Of a DNA stretch of 64,000 bases, positions 10,943-24,645 are shown in pieces. Numbering within the stretch: position 1 is the stretch's first letter; the number at the start of each line of letters is the position of its first letter. A program made the position numbers and the translations under genes. Source of the DNA: Theobroma cacao (lineage: Eukaryota > Streptophyta > Magnoliopsida > Malvales > Malvaceae); assembly GCF_000208745.1 (NCBI RefSeq), contig NC_030859.1, positions 21,458,949 through 21,522,948 of the forward strand, written 5' to 3'. The notes under the pieces are model-generated. The model saw nothing but the letters and a program-made list of their open reading frames with translations. It searched no databases and was not told where the DNA came from.

Positions 10943-13900
10943 TTACTATAAGTAGTTTGCATTACACAGCTGATTTGTAAAATTTTTAAAATCATTGGTG
11001 AAATAAATTTATTTGAGAAAAATGATATTTTTGTGTGAGGGGTTTGTATTACATTTTCTCAGTAGATATAGAAATCTGATGATAAGATATAGAAAAATTG
11101 TTTATAAGGGTAAACAATTAAAATATTAACTGATAAATGGAAAGAAAAAAATTAATAACAAGAAAAATGATTGTGGCATGATATTGATTGAGCTATACAT
11201 CAAAAAATAAAAAATGAATGTTGCAGCATTCTTTTTAAACTTATATGATTAAAAAGAGCCATGTTGTGGCAAAACAAAGAAACTAAGAGAGATTTTTGCT
11301 ACGTTTACAAATAACACTATGAAAAAAATATGTTACATAGTTTTATCAATAATAAAACCAAAATATTGGTAAAAAAGAGGTAGATATACAAATGTAAAAT
11401 ATCATGAATTTCTAATTGCTTTAAAGGATGACTATAGATAATATGCATTAAAGAAATTCCAGAACAACTTTTATAACGGCAAATTTCACATATTTGAAAA
11501 AGACATCAAACTCAATTAATAAATGCAAAAATTCAGTAAAGAATAAAAGACATAGTTGATTCAACCTAAGAGCAATAGATAAACAGCCACTTTATAAATA
11601 GAGAAAATGTTGATATCAACTTTCATATCAATCCATTCATTTAATATAATAAATCTAAAAAGAAGTTAAAGGGTCTATGTTTTAAGTTTCTCAGTTATTT
11701 TAACAGTAAAAATAATCCTTAATCTTTCTTTAGGTTTAAGTTATTACTAACTTTGATCATGATTTTCTTTTTGCAAAATACAATACTCAAAAATATAAAA
11801 GCAACTCAGTAACAAAAAAATTATTTGACCTCTGGTACTTTGGCATCTGGAGCAATGTCTCTACTAAGTATTGATTTGATTTGCTAAACAATTAGTTTCA
11901 ATAAGATTTGAGAATTTATTATGCATGAAACAAATTTTATACCAATAATTATAACAATTAGTACATTAATAGTTATAAATTTATTTTATTTAACAATGGT
12001 TGTGCTGTCAAAGAACGATCCAAATTTTGACTGGAATAAATCATTTTTGTTGCTAAAAGAGGAAGAAGTTGACCTGAGATCTGTGAAAGATAATGAATAC
12101 AGATGAACTATGGTAGGTCATAGATCTTCAGATTTTAAAATAGAGAATCTTCTTGCAAGTATGAGATTGATTTTTCGTGTCTTTGTTTGTCAATCAATTC
12201 TTCCCTTAACAATGACAACGATTTTTCCTTGCAGAAAAAAGATCATCATTGACAGTAGAAATCGTTAGTGAACTTAACAAATTGTTGAAAACAAAGGTTG
12301 ACGGTAAGAATTATTAGTATATTTATGTAAGATGTTAATGACAATATAATATCAAAAGAATTATTTATTTGTTAAATGATTTACTTTTGATAGGCCAGGT
12401 TCGTCAAATCTATTAGAATGAGTAGTAATTACTTTTTTTTGTTATGTTGGTAAATTTTTTAGCTTTAAATAATTTTATTTTATTGTATGTATTTTGTTTG
12501 CAACAAACTTATTGCTATTAAAGAAGAAAGCATCATGAAAATAATAACAACTTGCATAAAAAAATATTTAAAGAGGGTAGTAAAAGAAAAAAAACAAAAC
12601 AAACGAAAGAAGGAAAGCCAAAAATGAAAATAAACGCATAGAAAATGTGTAAAATTTCAGGGCAGTTTACAAATATGCTAACTGTTTGCGTTAACACCGA
12701 GTCATAAATAACTGCAGATGTTGCAGAAGAGAACAATAGATTAATCTCATGTTCTTATAATCATAGATTAAGAACTTCAATAAGCTAAACAATCAAAGTC
12801 AAACTTCAAACTCATTTGAATTTATATTGTATATACATTTCAATATTTTGTATTTTAAGTATAGACATCTCTCTTTTGAAGATGTTAAAATTTAAAAAAT
12901 TATGTTTAAGTACTTTTTTATACCTAAACCAGGCTTATGAAGCACAGAAGTATGTTAGTTTTTTTTTTTAATTAATGAGTTTGATTTTAATTTCTGTGTA
13001 TATTTAATTAGGTTAGTTTTAGACTATATTAATTAATATTGTATTTAATTTTCAAATATTTGGGTGTTAGGGTTATATTTTATATTTTACATTTTAATAA
13101 AGTTTTGGTTTAGTTGTAAATACTTATGTAATCTTAGTTTCAATGAGTTTTTGGATGATAAATATTTAAATTTTTGAGTTAAAATGATGATTATAAAGCA
13201 AATATAAATCAAGACCAAAGTCATTATTAAATACCAATACTGCTACAAAGGAAAAATGAAACAAACGACATATATTATTAAATATCTTGGATTTGTTAAA
13301 TCTTCTCTTTTTTTCTAAAGATGAAAAATAAGCGAGAATTGGTAGACACAAATGAAATTCACACAAAATGCCAATATGTGAAAAATAGCAGCAAATAATT
13401 TGTATAGTTTCAAAGACAATTCTATCAACCAACTATTGATATGTTGACAACTAACATAAGATGCAGATTGTAAATAGGCTATTAATCATTTTAGTTTTAC
13501 AATTAAGCTAATTCTTTGTTATTTTTAAGCTTAGGCACAATTGATCTAAGTGTTCAATTGATCATGTTACCTGGTGCAAAGAATAACAGGCAATCGTGAA
13601 TGAAATTCAATAGTTTGTTACTATTACCTGGTGAGCAAAAAGTCTACTATCAAGTTGTCCTTGTGTCAATGGATTGGTTTGGAGGATGCACTGCACTTTA
13701 AAGAAAGAATTACAATATTGCATATTAAAAGTGCTTGAATAAAATAAAAATCTAGACTTGCTAAACAGTCTATCATAAAAGGCATGAAGTATATGATGGG
13801 AATAATATTAGGTAAAAAAAATACCTAAAGAAAAAACAAATGCTAGGAGAAATATGTATGGAATTCAAAAATTAGGTAACTATACATACGTGTAAGTATT

Positions 13901-16500
13901 TGAGGTCATAAAATGATTTATCTTTTGGTTGGTCAGAAAAGATTCATCAAACAAAAGATACATTACTGTAATTTGCATGTCTGAAATTAAGATTGTTGGT
14001 GTGTAAGTGTTATTTGTGATTCTAGGAAAGATGAGCAATTATCATTTTCATTTACAATGTAAAGACAGATCAAAACTAAAATTCATCAAGTAAGAAAAAT
14101 GTTGAAAAGGATAGAATCTCCAGTATAATAGAGTTTAATAATATCTAAAAAGATATAAAGTTGAGGAATTGGAGCAATTTGAGGTGGTACTTGAGTTGAT
14201 AGAGGTCATTTATTTAAACCGATCAATAAATCAGTAAAAATCTTCATTATAAACATAAATTGAGTTGAGTGATTAAAAAGTGCAACAAATTGTTGGAAAT
14301 ATAAATAAAAAATGATCATACAACTGTTTGTTAAATCATAAGCATCCATGAAATAGAATAAAGGAAAAAGCTATTAAGAAAAGTATAGCAAAAAGTTTAG
14401 AGAAGCCTTACGTAATCATCCTATAATTAGGGCAACACATAGTCACAGCAAAATTCATATATTATAGTATTTGTAGAGCATAACATAATTGACTGGCGCA
14501 AAGAAGATTTTCAAAGTATTCACACATTCAAGTTAGATCATCAAAAAAAACTCACTTGTATATTTTATGTCATCAAATTTGTTCAGCCAAAAGTTACGAA
14601 GATATAGTGTTATATATTGTATTATTAAACTTAACATTTAACTGAATATGTCTTAAAAGTTAAAAGAATAATGCAGGTCAATAGCTGGCAATAAGAGTAT
14701 TGGATTAGGTATGGAATAATCTATCTTTTGTTCCTAGTTTTGTATTTCTTGATGGGTGATTGTTCTTCCTAGTTGGTCATGATCAAATTGAATCAACACA
14801 TCATCTTATAAGTAGGTAATATAGTTAAGCACCTAACCCGCAAATTTAACAGCTTTCTTAATAGAGGAAGCAAAAAGACATGAAAGAAAATGTAAGAAAC
14901 AAATAAGAAAAAAGAGTGCCTTATCCCCAACAATTTAAAAAATTCTTACAATATTTCTTACAACTGAAGTAGCAAGCAAACCATAAACTTTGGTAAAAGA
15001 AAAAAAAAGAGATATTAAGAAATTAATCAAAACAAACAATCATAAAATCAAAACAGAAAAATATGAATAGACATAATAAACATTACAAATCTAAATACCC
15101 AATGCTTGTGAGATGCTGAAATATAAATTTAAATGCATTTATCACTAAATAAAAGTCACCATTCAAATACCCAACTACTCTTGTTAATCTATAGCTTATT
15201 TATGGGATTTCATACGATTGAATAAGTAAAACACCTAACAAACTTGTTTTGAAACTTTTTTTTTTATTTAAAAATTTTTTTATGGGTAAGAAATGATACA
15301 TACTGCTATAGTCAATTTAATTAATGATAAAAACAGTTAAGTCTAATCTAATGCATTTATAATCAATAATTGATTTTAACATCATGTAACTAACATTGAT
15401 ACCTTACAACATATTTCATATACAGCACAGAGCAATTAATTTAATATAAAAATTCTGAGAAAATGACAAAACAATTAAACATAAAATAAATTAAAAATAA
15501 CCATGACTAAAGATGCTTTTAATTATCAGAAAATAGCCACCAAATTAACAAAAAGATATATTAAAGAAGTTTTTAAAAAACTGAATGAATGACTTAAGAA
15601 AATAGAAAATTGATTAAAGTTCAACAAATCAAAACAAAACTAATCAACAACAGTCGACAATACACTAGGTGTGGAGTTGAACCGTACATACCTCAAAAAA
15701 TGATCAACTAAGGCTAAATCATGGATAAACAAAGGGTAACTCAACAATAAATACAACGCCCTTGCAAAGCAAAAAGAAATGACAAAAGAAATCAATAAGG
15801 GAAACCAAGTAGTACAGTTCTAAAACTCAAGAGTAGACATATAATCAGTAAATGCAAACTGAATCTAATGCTAAATACATGTATGGAAAGGAAACATAAT
15901 GCATAATGCAATTAAAGAAACAATAGCAAACCCAAATATAAACAAAGCAAGCCCCCCAAACATGAACAATGCAAAGCACTCCTTGAAAATCCACGCACAG
16001 TAATGGCAAAACTGAGAGCTAAGAAAGAGAAACCAAAATAAAAAAGTAAATACAAAAAATTAAACAAACTCCTTAAGCAAACGAAGAAAAAAAATTAAAC
16101 ATGAACTCACCCAAAAAAATGAAGAAAAATCAACACTAAACAACAACAATGTGCAAAATCAAAATCTATAATATACCTTAAAAAAGCCAAATATAAAGAG
16201 AAAGCATGACTGAAACAAAAAATTAAACAAACTTTAGAATCAAAAAGATAAAAACACAAATACTACGGTCAACACTAAGGAGCAAACGAGGAAAAAGAAA
16301 ATAAACATGAACTCAAGCAAAGAAATGGAGAAAAATCAAAACTAAACAGCAACAATGTGCAAAATTGAAATAATAAGAAAGAGAAAAGAAAAGCAACAAT
16401 CAAAAGAAAGAAAGAGAGAAACACCAAAGAGGAATAAAGAAGGTTCTAGACAACCAAACCAAGGGAAAATACCACAAAACCCTCAGTAGAACACAAAAAT
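10943..16500. other. AT-rich intergenic stretch without a supportable gene
   Basis: About 5.5 kb of A/T-rich sequence. No frame longer than about 90 codons is present and none shows domain-like composition, splice-linked exons or RNA-gene hallmarks. The plus strand becomes A/G-rich between 15,900 and 16,450, as it does before the transposon end at 6687, so the right half may be the interior of another degenerate minus-strand Helitron-like element. Confidence 0.5.
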
Positions 16501-16502
16501 TC

Positions 16503-16733
16503 AAAAAGGCCTTTCTACTCCTCACGACTTCCCTTCTTTCCTAACTCAAGTCTTTTTTTTTTATTTTTGCATGCCACATGTCACTTAATTGTGTGGCCAC
16601 TTGTCAATTGTTGAAAAGGCCTAAAAAGGCCTTTCAACTCCTCACTGACTTCCCTTCCTTCCTAACCCAAGTTTTTTTATTATTTTACATGCCACATGTC
16701 ACTTAGTTGGGTGGCCACTTGTCAATCGTTAGG
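16503..16733. repeat. Tandem duplication, two copies of ~110 bp at a 120-bp period
   Basis: Copies at about 16503-16612 and 16623-16733 share AAAAAGGCCTTTC, ACTTCCCTTC, GCCACATGTCACTTA and GTGGCCACTTGTCAAT in the same order. The second is followed by GAAACCCTCCTAGGCTTC and a degenerate TTTTAACTTAGAGTTATAAA, so the duplication lies just inside a decayed Helitron-like end. Confidence 0.65.
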
Positions 16734-17724
16734 AAACCCTCCTAGGCTTCTTTTAACTTAGAGTTATAAATAGACAAATAAGTATAAATAATAAGAGACA
16801 TGAATTATTCTTTGCAAAACTTCATTAACATCGATACTTGTCTTTGATAAGTTTTCACTATGTCAATTCGTCTTTGATAAGTTTTCACCCTTTCATAGAC
16901 TTAACAATGAGTAAAATTTTTTACAAACGACTTAAATATACAATAAGATATTGTAAGCAATAAAAATTTCAAACACCTTCAACTTCTACTCTATCAAGAC
17001 TTTCCTCATGTGTTTGTTGTCTTTGATAAGGTTTCACTATATTCCTATCCCCAAACACGTGTCATAAGTACACTCTCACTGCAGACGAGTGGTGTGAAAC
17101 TCCTTAAAACGTAATTTTCAAAACAATGAGTAAAATCTTTTGCAAACAGCTACAATACATGACAGGATATTGTAAATGATAGAACCACTTGCTATTCAAT
17201 CTTTTATCTCTTCGATTCATAGAAAAAAATTACTATATCCATATACAAGCATACTTAAGAATAATTATATGTAATGCACATGTATTACATATATGTATCT
17301 ATGTATTAATAATTTAATTCCTATTTTTTATATTGAGTGGATTAAAAATAATCCAAAAATTTGCATGTTTGATGGGTAGTAAGTATATTTATCTTGATTC
17401 AAAGTTCAAATCTTTATTTTTTAAAATTGTTTTTGGTTGAACAAAAATTCCAAATTAAAAATATAAATAATTAAAATATTGACATACAATTGAAACAAAA
17501 AGAATATAAAGGTGTAAATTGAAAATTTATAGATTGTTTGGCCCTTTATTTCTCATGTATTGTTTCTTCATTCATTTGATTGGCAAATGCCACTCTAAAA
17601 TCCCTCAAAAACAAAGTTTAATTAAACCCAATCTTTAATAGTATTTGTTATTTCATGTTTGATGGAACAATCTCCAAAATATTAAAAACTAAATTATCCC
17701 TTATAACTTTGAAAAATTATAACA

Positions 17725-17762
<38 letters not shown>

Positions 17763-18640
17763 TTTTTACTTTGTCTTTCTCTCTCTTCTCATTCTTGCCT
17801 CCACTCATTACTATAGGCAACAATGGCGACGATGACAATAGTGACTCTAAGGTCGGATGTAGTTAAAAAGTGTCAATCTAGCGCCCTCCAGCCAAATTTG
17901 ATCAAAGAGTTGCTGGATCTGAGATCTATAGCCTATTTTGGTCACTAGAATCATCGAATTGGCGCTTCTTGATCATATTTTTATGACCAGATTTGGCATT
18001 CCACAACTAAGTCTAACAATAAGAAGCACCGATCTGGTGTCCTAGTGGCTAGATCCAAGCACATGATGTGCTAGATCGACGTTACATTATATCAACCACA
18101 TTTCTACCCACACAAGAAGAATAAAGGAAAAAAAGAATTGAAAATAAAACAGTTTAAAATTTTAATTGTACATTAAAAAATTAATATTTTAAATTTAAAA
18201 ATTATTAATATTTTAATGATAATAATGTTGAAATTATAAATAAAATATTATTATTTTAAAATATTAATGTTTAAATTATTAAATTATTAATATTTTAAAT
18301 TTTAAATGAAAATATAAATTAAAATAAAAATGCAAATATAAAAAGATAAAAAAAAGAAAAATTAGACTAATATTTTAATAGTAAATTATTATTTTTTTGA
18401 AATTGAGAAAAAAAGAATTCAAATCTTGCAGTACAATAATAAATTATTAAATTATTAAAATTTTAAGATTTTAATGAAAAAATTAAATGATTAAAAAGAA
18501 AAAAATTCATTAATTTTTTCTTTTGACATAAATTTTACAAAACTATATAAAAGATATTTTTATTTTTAATAAAAAAATTTTTTATTATAATAAAAGATAG
18601 TTTTATCATTTTATTATTTATTTTTTAATTATTCTAAAAT
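16734..18640. other. AT-rich region upstream of RPS26, no gene seen
   Basis: Begins with the decayed transposon end, then two phrases containing TCTTTGATAAGTTTTCAC (around 16850). Next come generic AT-rich DNA, a (TA)n microsatellite and a very AT-rich block (18140-18640). No exon, RNA gene or clear regulatory element is visible. Confidence 0.5.
17725..17760. repeat. (TA)n microsatellite
   Basis: About 16 uninterrupted TA dinucleotides. Confidence 0.85.
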
Positions 18641-18730
18641 TATTTTTACCAATTAAACTAAATAAATAGAACCACAAAATAACTATAAACCAAACGTGCC
18701 CTTAGGGCTTCAATAGACACACTCGGCCAA

Positions 18731-18790
18731 CTATAAAAGCAACATTTTCCCCTAAACCTACTCTTCCTCTTACAAGCCAAAACCCTAGTT
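18731..18790 (+). promoter_or_regulatory. RPS26 core promoter: TATA box, pyrimidine start region, telo box
   Basis: TATAAA lies at 18732-18737. About 25-30 bases downstream is a pyrimidine run (CTCTTCCTCTTAC, 18761-18773) of the kind at which ribosomal-protein transcripts often begin. A telo box, AAACCCTA, follows at 18780-18787. Telo boxes near the transcription start are established features of plant ribosomal-protein promoters. The exact start site is inferred. The leader would be about 70-80 nt. Confidence 0.6.
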
Positions 18791-18843
18791 GTTAGCCGGC
18801 AGAAGCAGAGAGCTTCCAAAAACCTCCGCATCTTCCCCAAGCC

Positions 18844-20686
<1,843 letters not shown>

Positions 20687-21664
20687 GGCCTTCAAAGCTT
20701 CAGACGAGTTTCTATATTTTGTTATGCTCTAGAATGGCTGCTTGAATTTTGAGAACTTGGAGTTTGTGTAGGAAGGTTTTGATTGGTTCAAGTCTATTTG
20801 CATTTTTCTCTTTTTGTTACCATGGAAACTATGAGTTGTTGAGAATACTAGTTGGAATCTCATAATTTCTATTTAGTTACTTAACATCTCCAAAATAATT
20901 CTCACTTTCCATAAACATCACTAGCGATTTGAAAATGTCCACATTATTTTACATAAAAGCAGTTGTGTTTTTGTTGTGGAGTGATCTTGATTAGTCGAAA
21001 ATCTCAGTATGTAATGTGTGATGTCTCTATGTATATCTATGTATAAATAGCATTTAAGACTAAATATCCTGGACCATTTACACGGCTTCATGAAGTTTGA
21101 TTTTAGGTTATCTTGAGTTGCCAGCGATCTCTATGTTGTGCAGAAAGTTTTAAAGGGGACTGAAAAGTAGAGGATTCTGTTTTTCAAAACATTTGTGTCA
21201 GAATATCATAGGTTACCATTGTTTGAGTTCATACATTCGGAAGATGTTTCACTTGTGTTTTCAGCAGTAAATGATCATGCTTGGTGTGAAAAATCTGATT
21301 AGGTGTAAACATGCTGTCTAACCCATTCAAAACCAATCAAAGTTTGGCTTGAATTCGAATCTAAATCCAATTCATCCCTCTTTGAAATGATTACAACTCA
21401 GCTCAAACTTGATTGCTCTATCTTTTCCTATTGCATACTGCATTGCCCCCTCTAATAAGGCAAGATTGGCAAATTTTGATCCAAACTCAAACAAGCTAGA
21501 ACAGCTCAAGCTTTCAAAGTTCTAGGCATTTGGAACCAAGTCTTTTCTTCTTGGAATGGGTATCCGTGATCACACTTCTCAACTGCAGGCAAAGGAACTA
21601 GGTGTGGCTTCGAGTTCCAGGACTGTTATAGACGTATGATTAATGCCTCCAAAACTTGAAATTT
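20687..21664. other. Convergent intergenic region between RPS26 and the TRM1-family gene
   Basis: About 980 bases holding the 3' untranslated regions of both converging genes. No reading frame, RNA gene or repeat stands out. The polyadenylation sites cannot be fixed from sequence alone. Confidence 0.6.
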
Positions 21665-24276
21665 TCAGCACCCATGTAATATCTTGGCAATCCTGATGCA
21701 TCCTGCCATGGGACAGTCGGTCTTTATTGCATTGGAGGCAATGTGTGATCTACTTGCAGCATATCCCTCCTGCAACAAAAACACCCACTTGACTGTTGGT
21801 TTTGTGCAATGAGACAAACATTCTCAGATTCCTAGAATCATTTGGAATGCAGCAGTACCATAGCTTATAACTGTTAAATTCCAGTATTATGTTACCTGAA
21901 AAAAAACCACCTTTCAATCAACCAATGTAACAGCTTGGGAAGTATTCAATTAAGTAAACCAAAAGGAAAACAGGGATCAATTCTGCTAAATACTTTTGCT
22001 AGTCATTCTTACCCTAAACCTAGCTATATTTTGAATTTTTCGTTTTCCTGCTAAGCATCCTCCCTGTCTTAAAGCAAGCATCATTTTAGGTCTCATTAGA
22101 ATCTCAAGTCTCTAAGTGGCGTAGCACATTCTTTTCTGCCTAGTTGTTGTTCAAATTCTTGTGAATAGAGAACACAAGTAGAAGTAGAATACCTTGTGAA
22201 GGGAGTTCATGATAGTCCTTATGGAAGGAGTATTTGTTTGTGCACGACATGCCACCTGAGAAAGTATGAGAATCATTAACCAAAATGAAGCAATTCAAAT
22301 ATAAAGCTTATGTTTAGAGAGAGAAAACCATGCGAGGGACCTCATCCAACTTGATGTATCCAAATGGTAATCTGGGGTCACTTTCTTCCACCATCCGTTT
22401 CAGCAGTTTTTCTAGATCAGTTCCTGCACCATTGCCCACCCATCCCCACTGCTCAGCTAAATTTAACATTTCCATTATGTAAGCAGCACTATGAAGAGGT
22501 CCCGTCCACATAGGGCCAGACACAACAAGTGATGCAGCATCCTAGAAAAATTGACAGCAAATTTAGTATGCCACTCCAGTTGTAGAAAGCAGAAACAAGG
22601 TTTAAGGGGATACACGTCAAGCATTCTTTTACCATTGCTGAGAATAAGGATGCTTTCACAACTGGGAATGAAGAACTGAGAAAGGGAAGGAAAGCACAAA
22701 ACCACAATATATATACTATGACATAAACATGTCATGAATTGAGGTTATACTTTTGAGTTACTGCAAGGACATCTGATTCGACCAAGTTCACTCCATGAGA
22801 CTGCTTGGGAATTTCCACAGCGGTAACAATAGCAGATGAAACCATAATCCCTATCATTAATATGAAAACTGCAGATAAGAACCAAAAGAGGACTAAACAA
22901 TACAGCTTTAACACAATTGTAATCATATATCACCTGTTGTCAGGTAGCTTCCCTCGATTCATTCGGAGCAAGACTCTAAAAACAGGTCCATGGTAAGAAT
23001 AGTAAGAAAAAAGTGGGGTAACATGATAGCCCAGCACAGAAGCCTCCCTCACAGCACCTCCTATAAGGATTCTCAAACCAAGCTCATTGGCATATGGCAT
23101 TGGACGAACATATGCTCCGTATGCTGCTAATGAACTATATTTGCACATAAAAAGCCATAATTATCCCACAAGAGACCAATAAATGAGAAAGGATTCAGTG
23201 TTACGAGAACTTGCAATGCCTAGCCTCGGATTCATGCTGGAGCACGTAAGGGTTTGAAGGAATATTATATATACTAGTTATATGGAACAACTCTCACAAG
23301 TGAATGAACATAATAGAATCGATAATTCGTTAGTCAGAGGGAAATGTTAACAAGTATCTACAACACTGGTTAAGATGCTAAAGCATTGGGAATTTAGTGA
23401 AAACAGAGCATTAACACATTAACTAGAACTAATAGGCAACTCCTAATGAAAACATTATAAAGAATAAAACGTATAATTCTACTGGCATACAGAACAATTA
23501 GGTTATCAATTAGTATTACCTTTTAGTCAGTAGCAGTTAGCATAAATGAGAGAATAGCAGCTACAATGCCATGGCAGACCAAAATTTCATGATAAGATCA
23601 ATATAAATGAACTTTTTCTATTCAAAAATAGCAACCAAAATTGCAAGAGAAACACTCACTGAAAAGGGCGGTGACCCCCAGATGAATACCCATCAGTGGA
23701 AGTAACATAAACCAACCCATCAAGCTTCAAACTACTAAATGCAGCCCTTAGAAAGAAAGACGAATCACTCCCAAAAGAATCTATATCAATAAAATCAAAA
23801 TAATCCCTTTGCAAATAACAATCCGTTAGAACCCGATTTGCTTCACAATGCGTAACCACCCATCTCTTCTTTTCCCCTTGAAACCTCTCAACTTGTGCCA
23901 AGTTCTCCAAAATAACCCTCCTGTGGCTCTCGTTTGCATCATTGGCTAAAACGAAGTCGGCCTTCGATTCGACGAGGTAGCGAAGGGATCGGATTCCGCA
24001 GCCGCACATTGCATCGAGGACTCTTAATTGGCCTTTGGACTGCTTGTAGAGTGCTACTGAGAGGACACCGAGGTCCCGGCCTATGGCGCTTTCTTGGCGG
24101 AAAAAGGTCTCTCCGGTGTCAAAAAGGATACCCCTTTCGGTTACTTGATTGCATTTGCAGCGAATTAATGAGTTAAAGTTCGAGAATTTGGGTGAAGTTG
24201 AGGAATATTTGGGGTTTATCAAGGTTTTGTGGATAAAGGGAGAAGGGGATAGGGTTTTAGGATTGATTGTTAACAT
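21665..24276 (-). CDS. TRM1: tRNA (guanine-N2)-dimethyltransferase, TRM1 family, probably plastid-targeted
   Basis: Methylates the N2 of a tRNA guanine (position 26 in the founding family) using S-adenosylmethionine. Six exons on the minus strand: 24276-23660, 23134-22934, 22850-22751, 22541-22341, 22255-22193 and 21769-21665, giving 428 residues. The first ~40 residues are Ser/Thr/Pro-rich and basic, suggesting a plastid transit peptide. The SAM-binding motif VLDAMCGCGIRSLRYL spans residues 86-101. The catalytic-loop region reads FIDIDSFGSDS (162-172), with Ser where many TRM1 proteins have Pro. A Cys cluster (CYCYRCG...RCPCS, about 279-302) looks like the family's zinc site. The C-terminal ...HKEGYAASRSH is typical TRM1. 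The donor of intron 4 (GAG|GTCCCT) is weak. From memory it resembles Arabidopsis At3g56330. Confidence 0.9.
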
Positions 24277-24439
24277 GGCGGGAAATTGTTGGGCTTCAAT
24301 GATTCTTAGCCGGGTCTTACTATTTACTTATATGTGGCACACGTGTACCTTTTTATATTCAGTCCCCCACTGTGATACTGCCACGTCAGCCTAGTGGGTC
24401 CCTACGAGAATCTAGGGGACTGTTATCTAGTTAAAAATT
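24277..24439. promoter_or_regulatory. TRM1-family upstream region with G-box and TGACGT motif
   Basis: Upstream of the minus-strand gene lie an ACACGTGT palindrome (CACGTG core at 24340-24345) and CCACGTCAG (24381-24389, containing the TGACGT core). G-box and TGACG motifs are established bZIP-binding sequences in plants; function here is inferred only. The region may be shared with a plus-strand transcript beginning after 24440. Confidence 0.35.
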
Positions 24440-24645
24440 TCACCTTTGCTGGGGCATTTGTTTCTTTCATTTCCGGTTTTGGAAGGGTTAGGGTTTTGTT
24501 TGAAGAATTGGTCTCAGATTGTGACAAAGATGTTGTGCTTGTTGTTCTTGCCTGAGTCCAGTGGTGAAAATGGAGAAGTTGGGTTTAAGCAGTACAGAAA
24601 AGCAAAGCAGAAGAAAGAAAGAAGCAATTTGGAAACTTAGTTCAG
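24440..24645 (+). other. Possible 5' non-coding exon of the nucleotidyltransferase gene
   Basis: A pyrimidine-rich stretch is followed by GGGTTAGGGTTTTG at about 24486-24499 (telo box on the minus strand). The segment ends in TTCAG|GTAAAG, a good 5' splice site at 24645/24646. The next plausible acceptor on this strand before a recognisable coding exon is TTTCTCAG at 27803, two bases before the ATG at 27805. Joining them would make a 3.16-kb leader intron. A short frame within 24446-24640 shows no recognisable domain. Confidence 0.25.

Noticed and set aside
11921..12106. 61-codon frame with a hydrophobic start (MHETNFIPIIITIST...)
   Set aside because: Looks like a membrane anchor, but there is no downstream exon, no recognisable family and the surroundings are AT-rich repeats.
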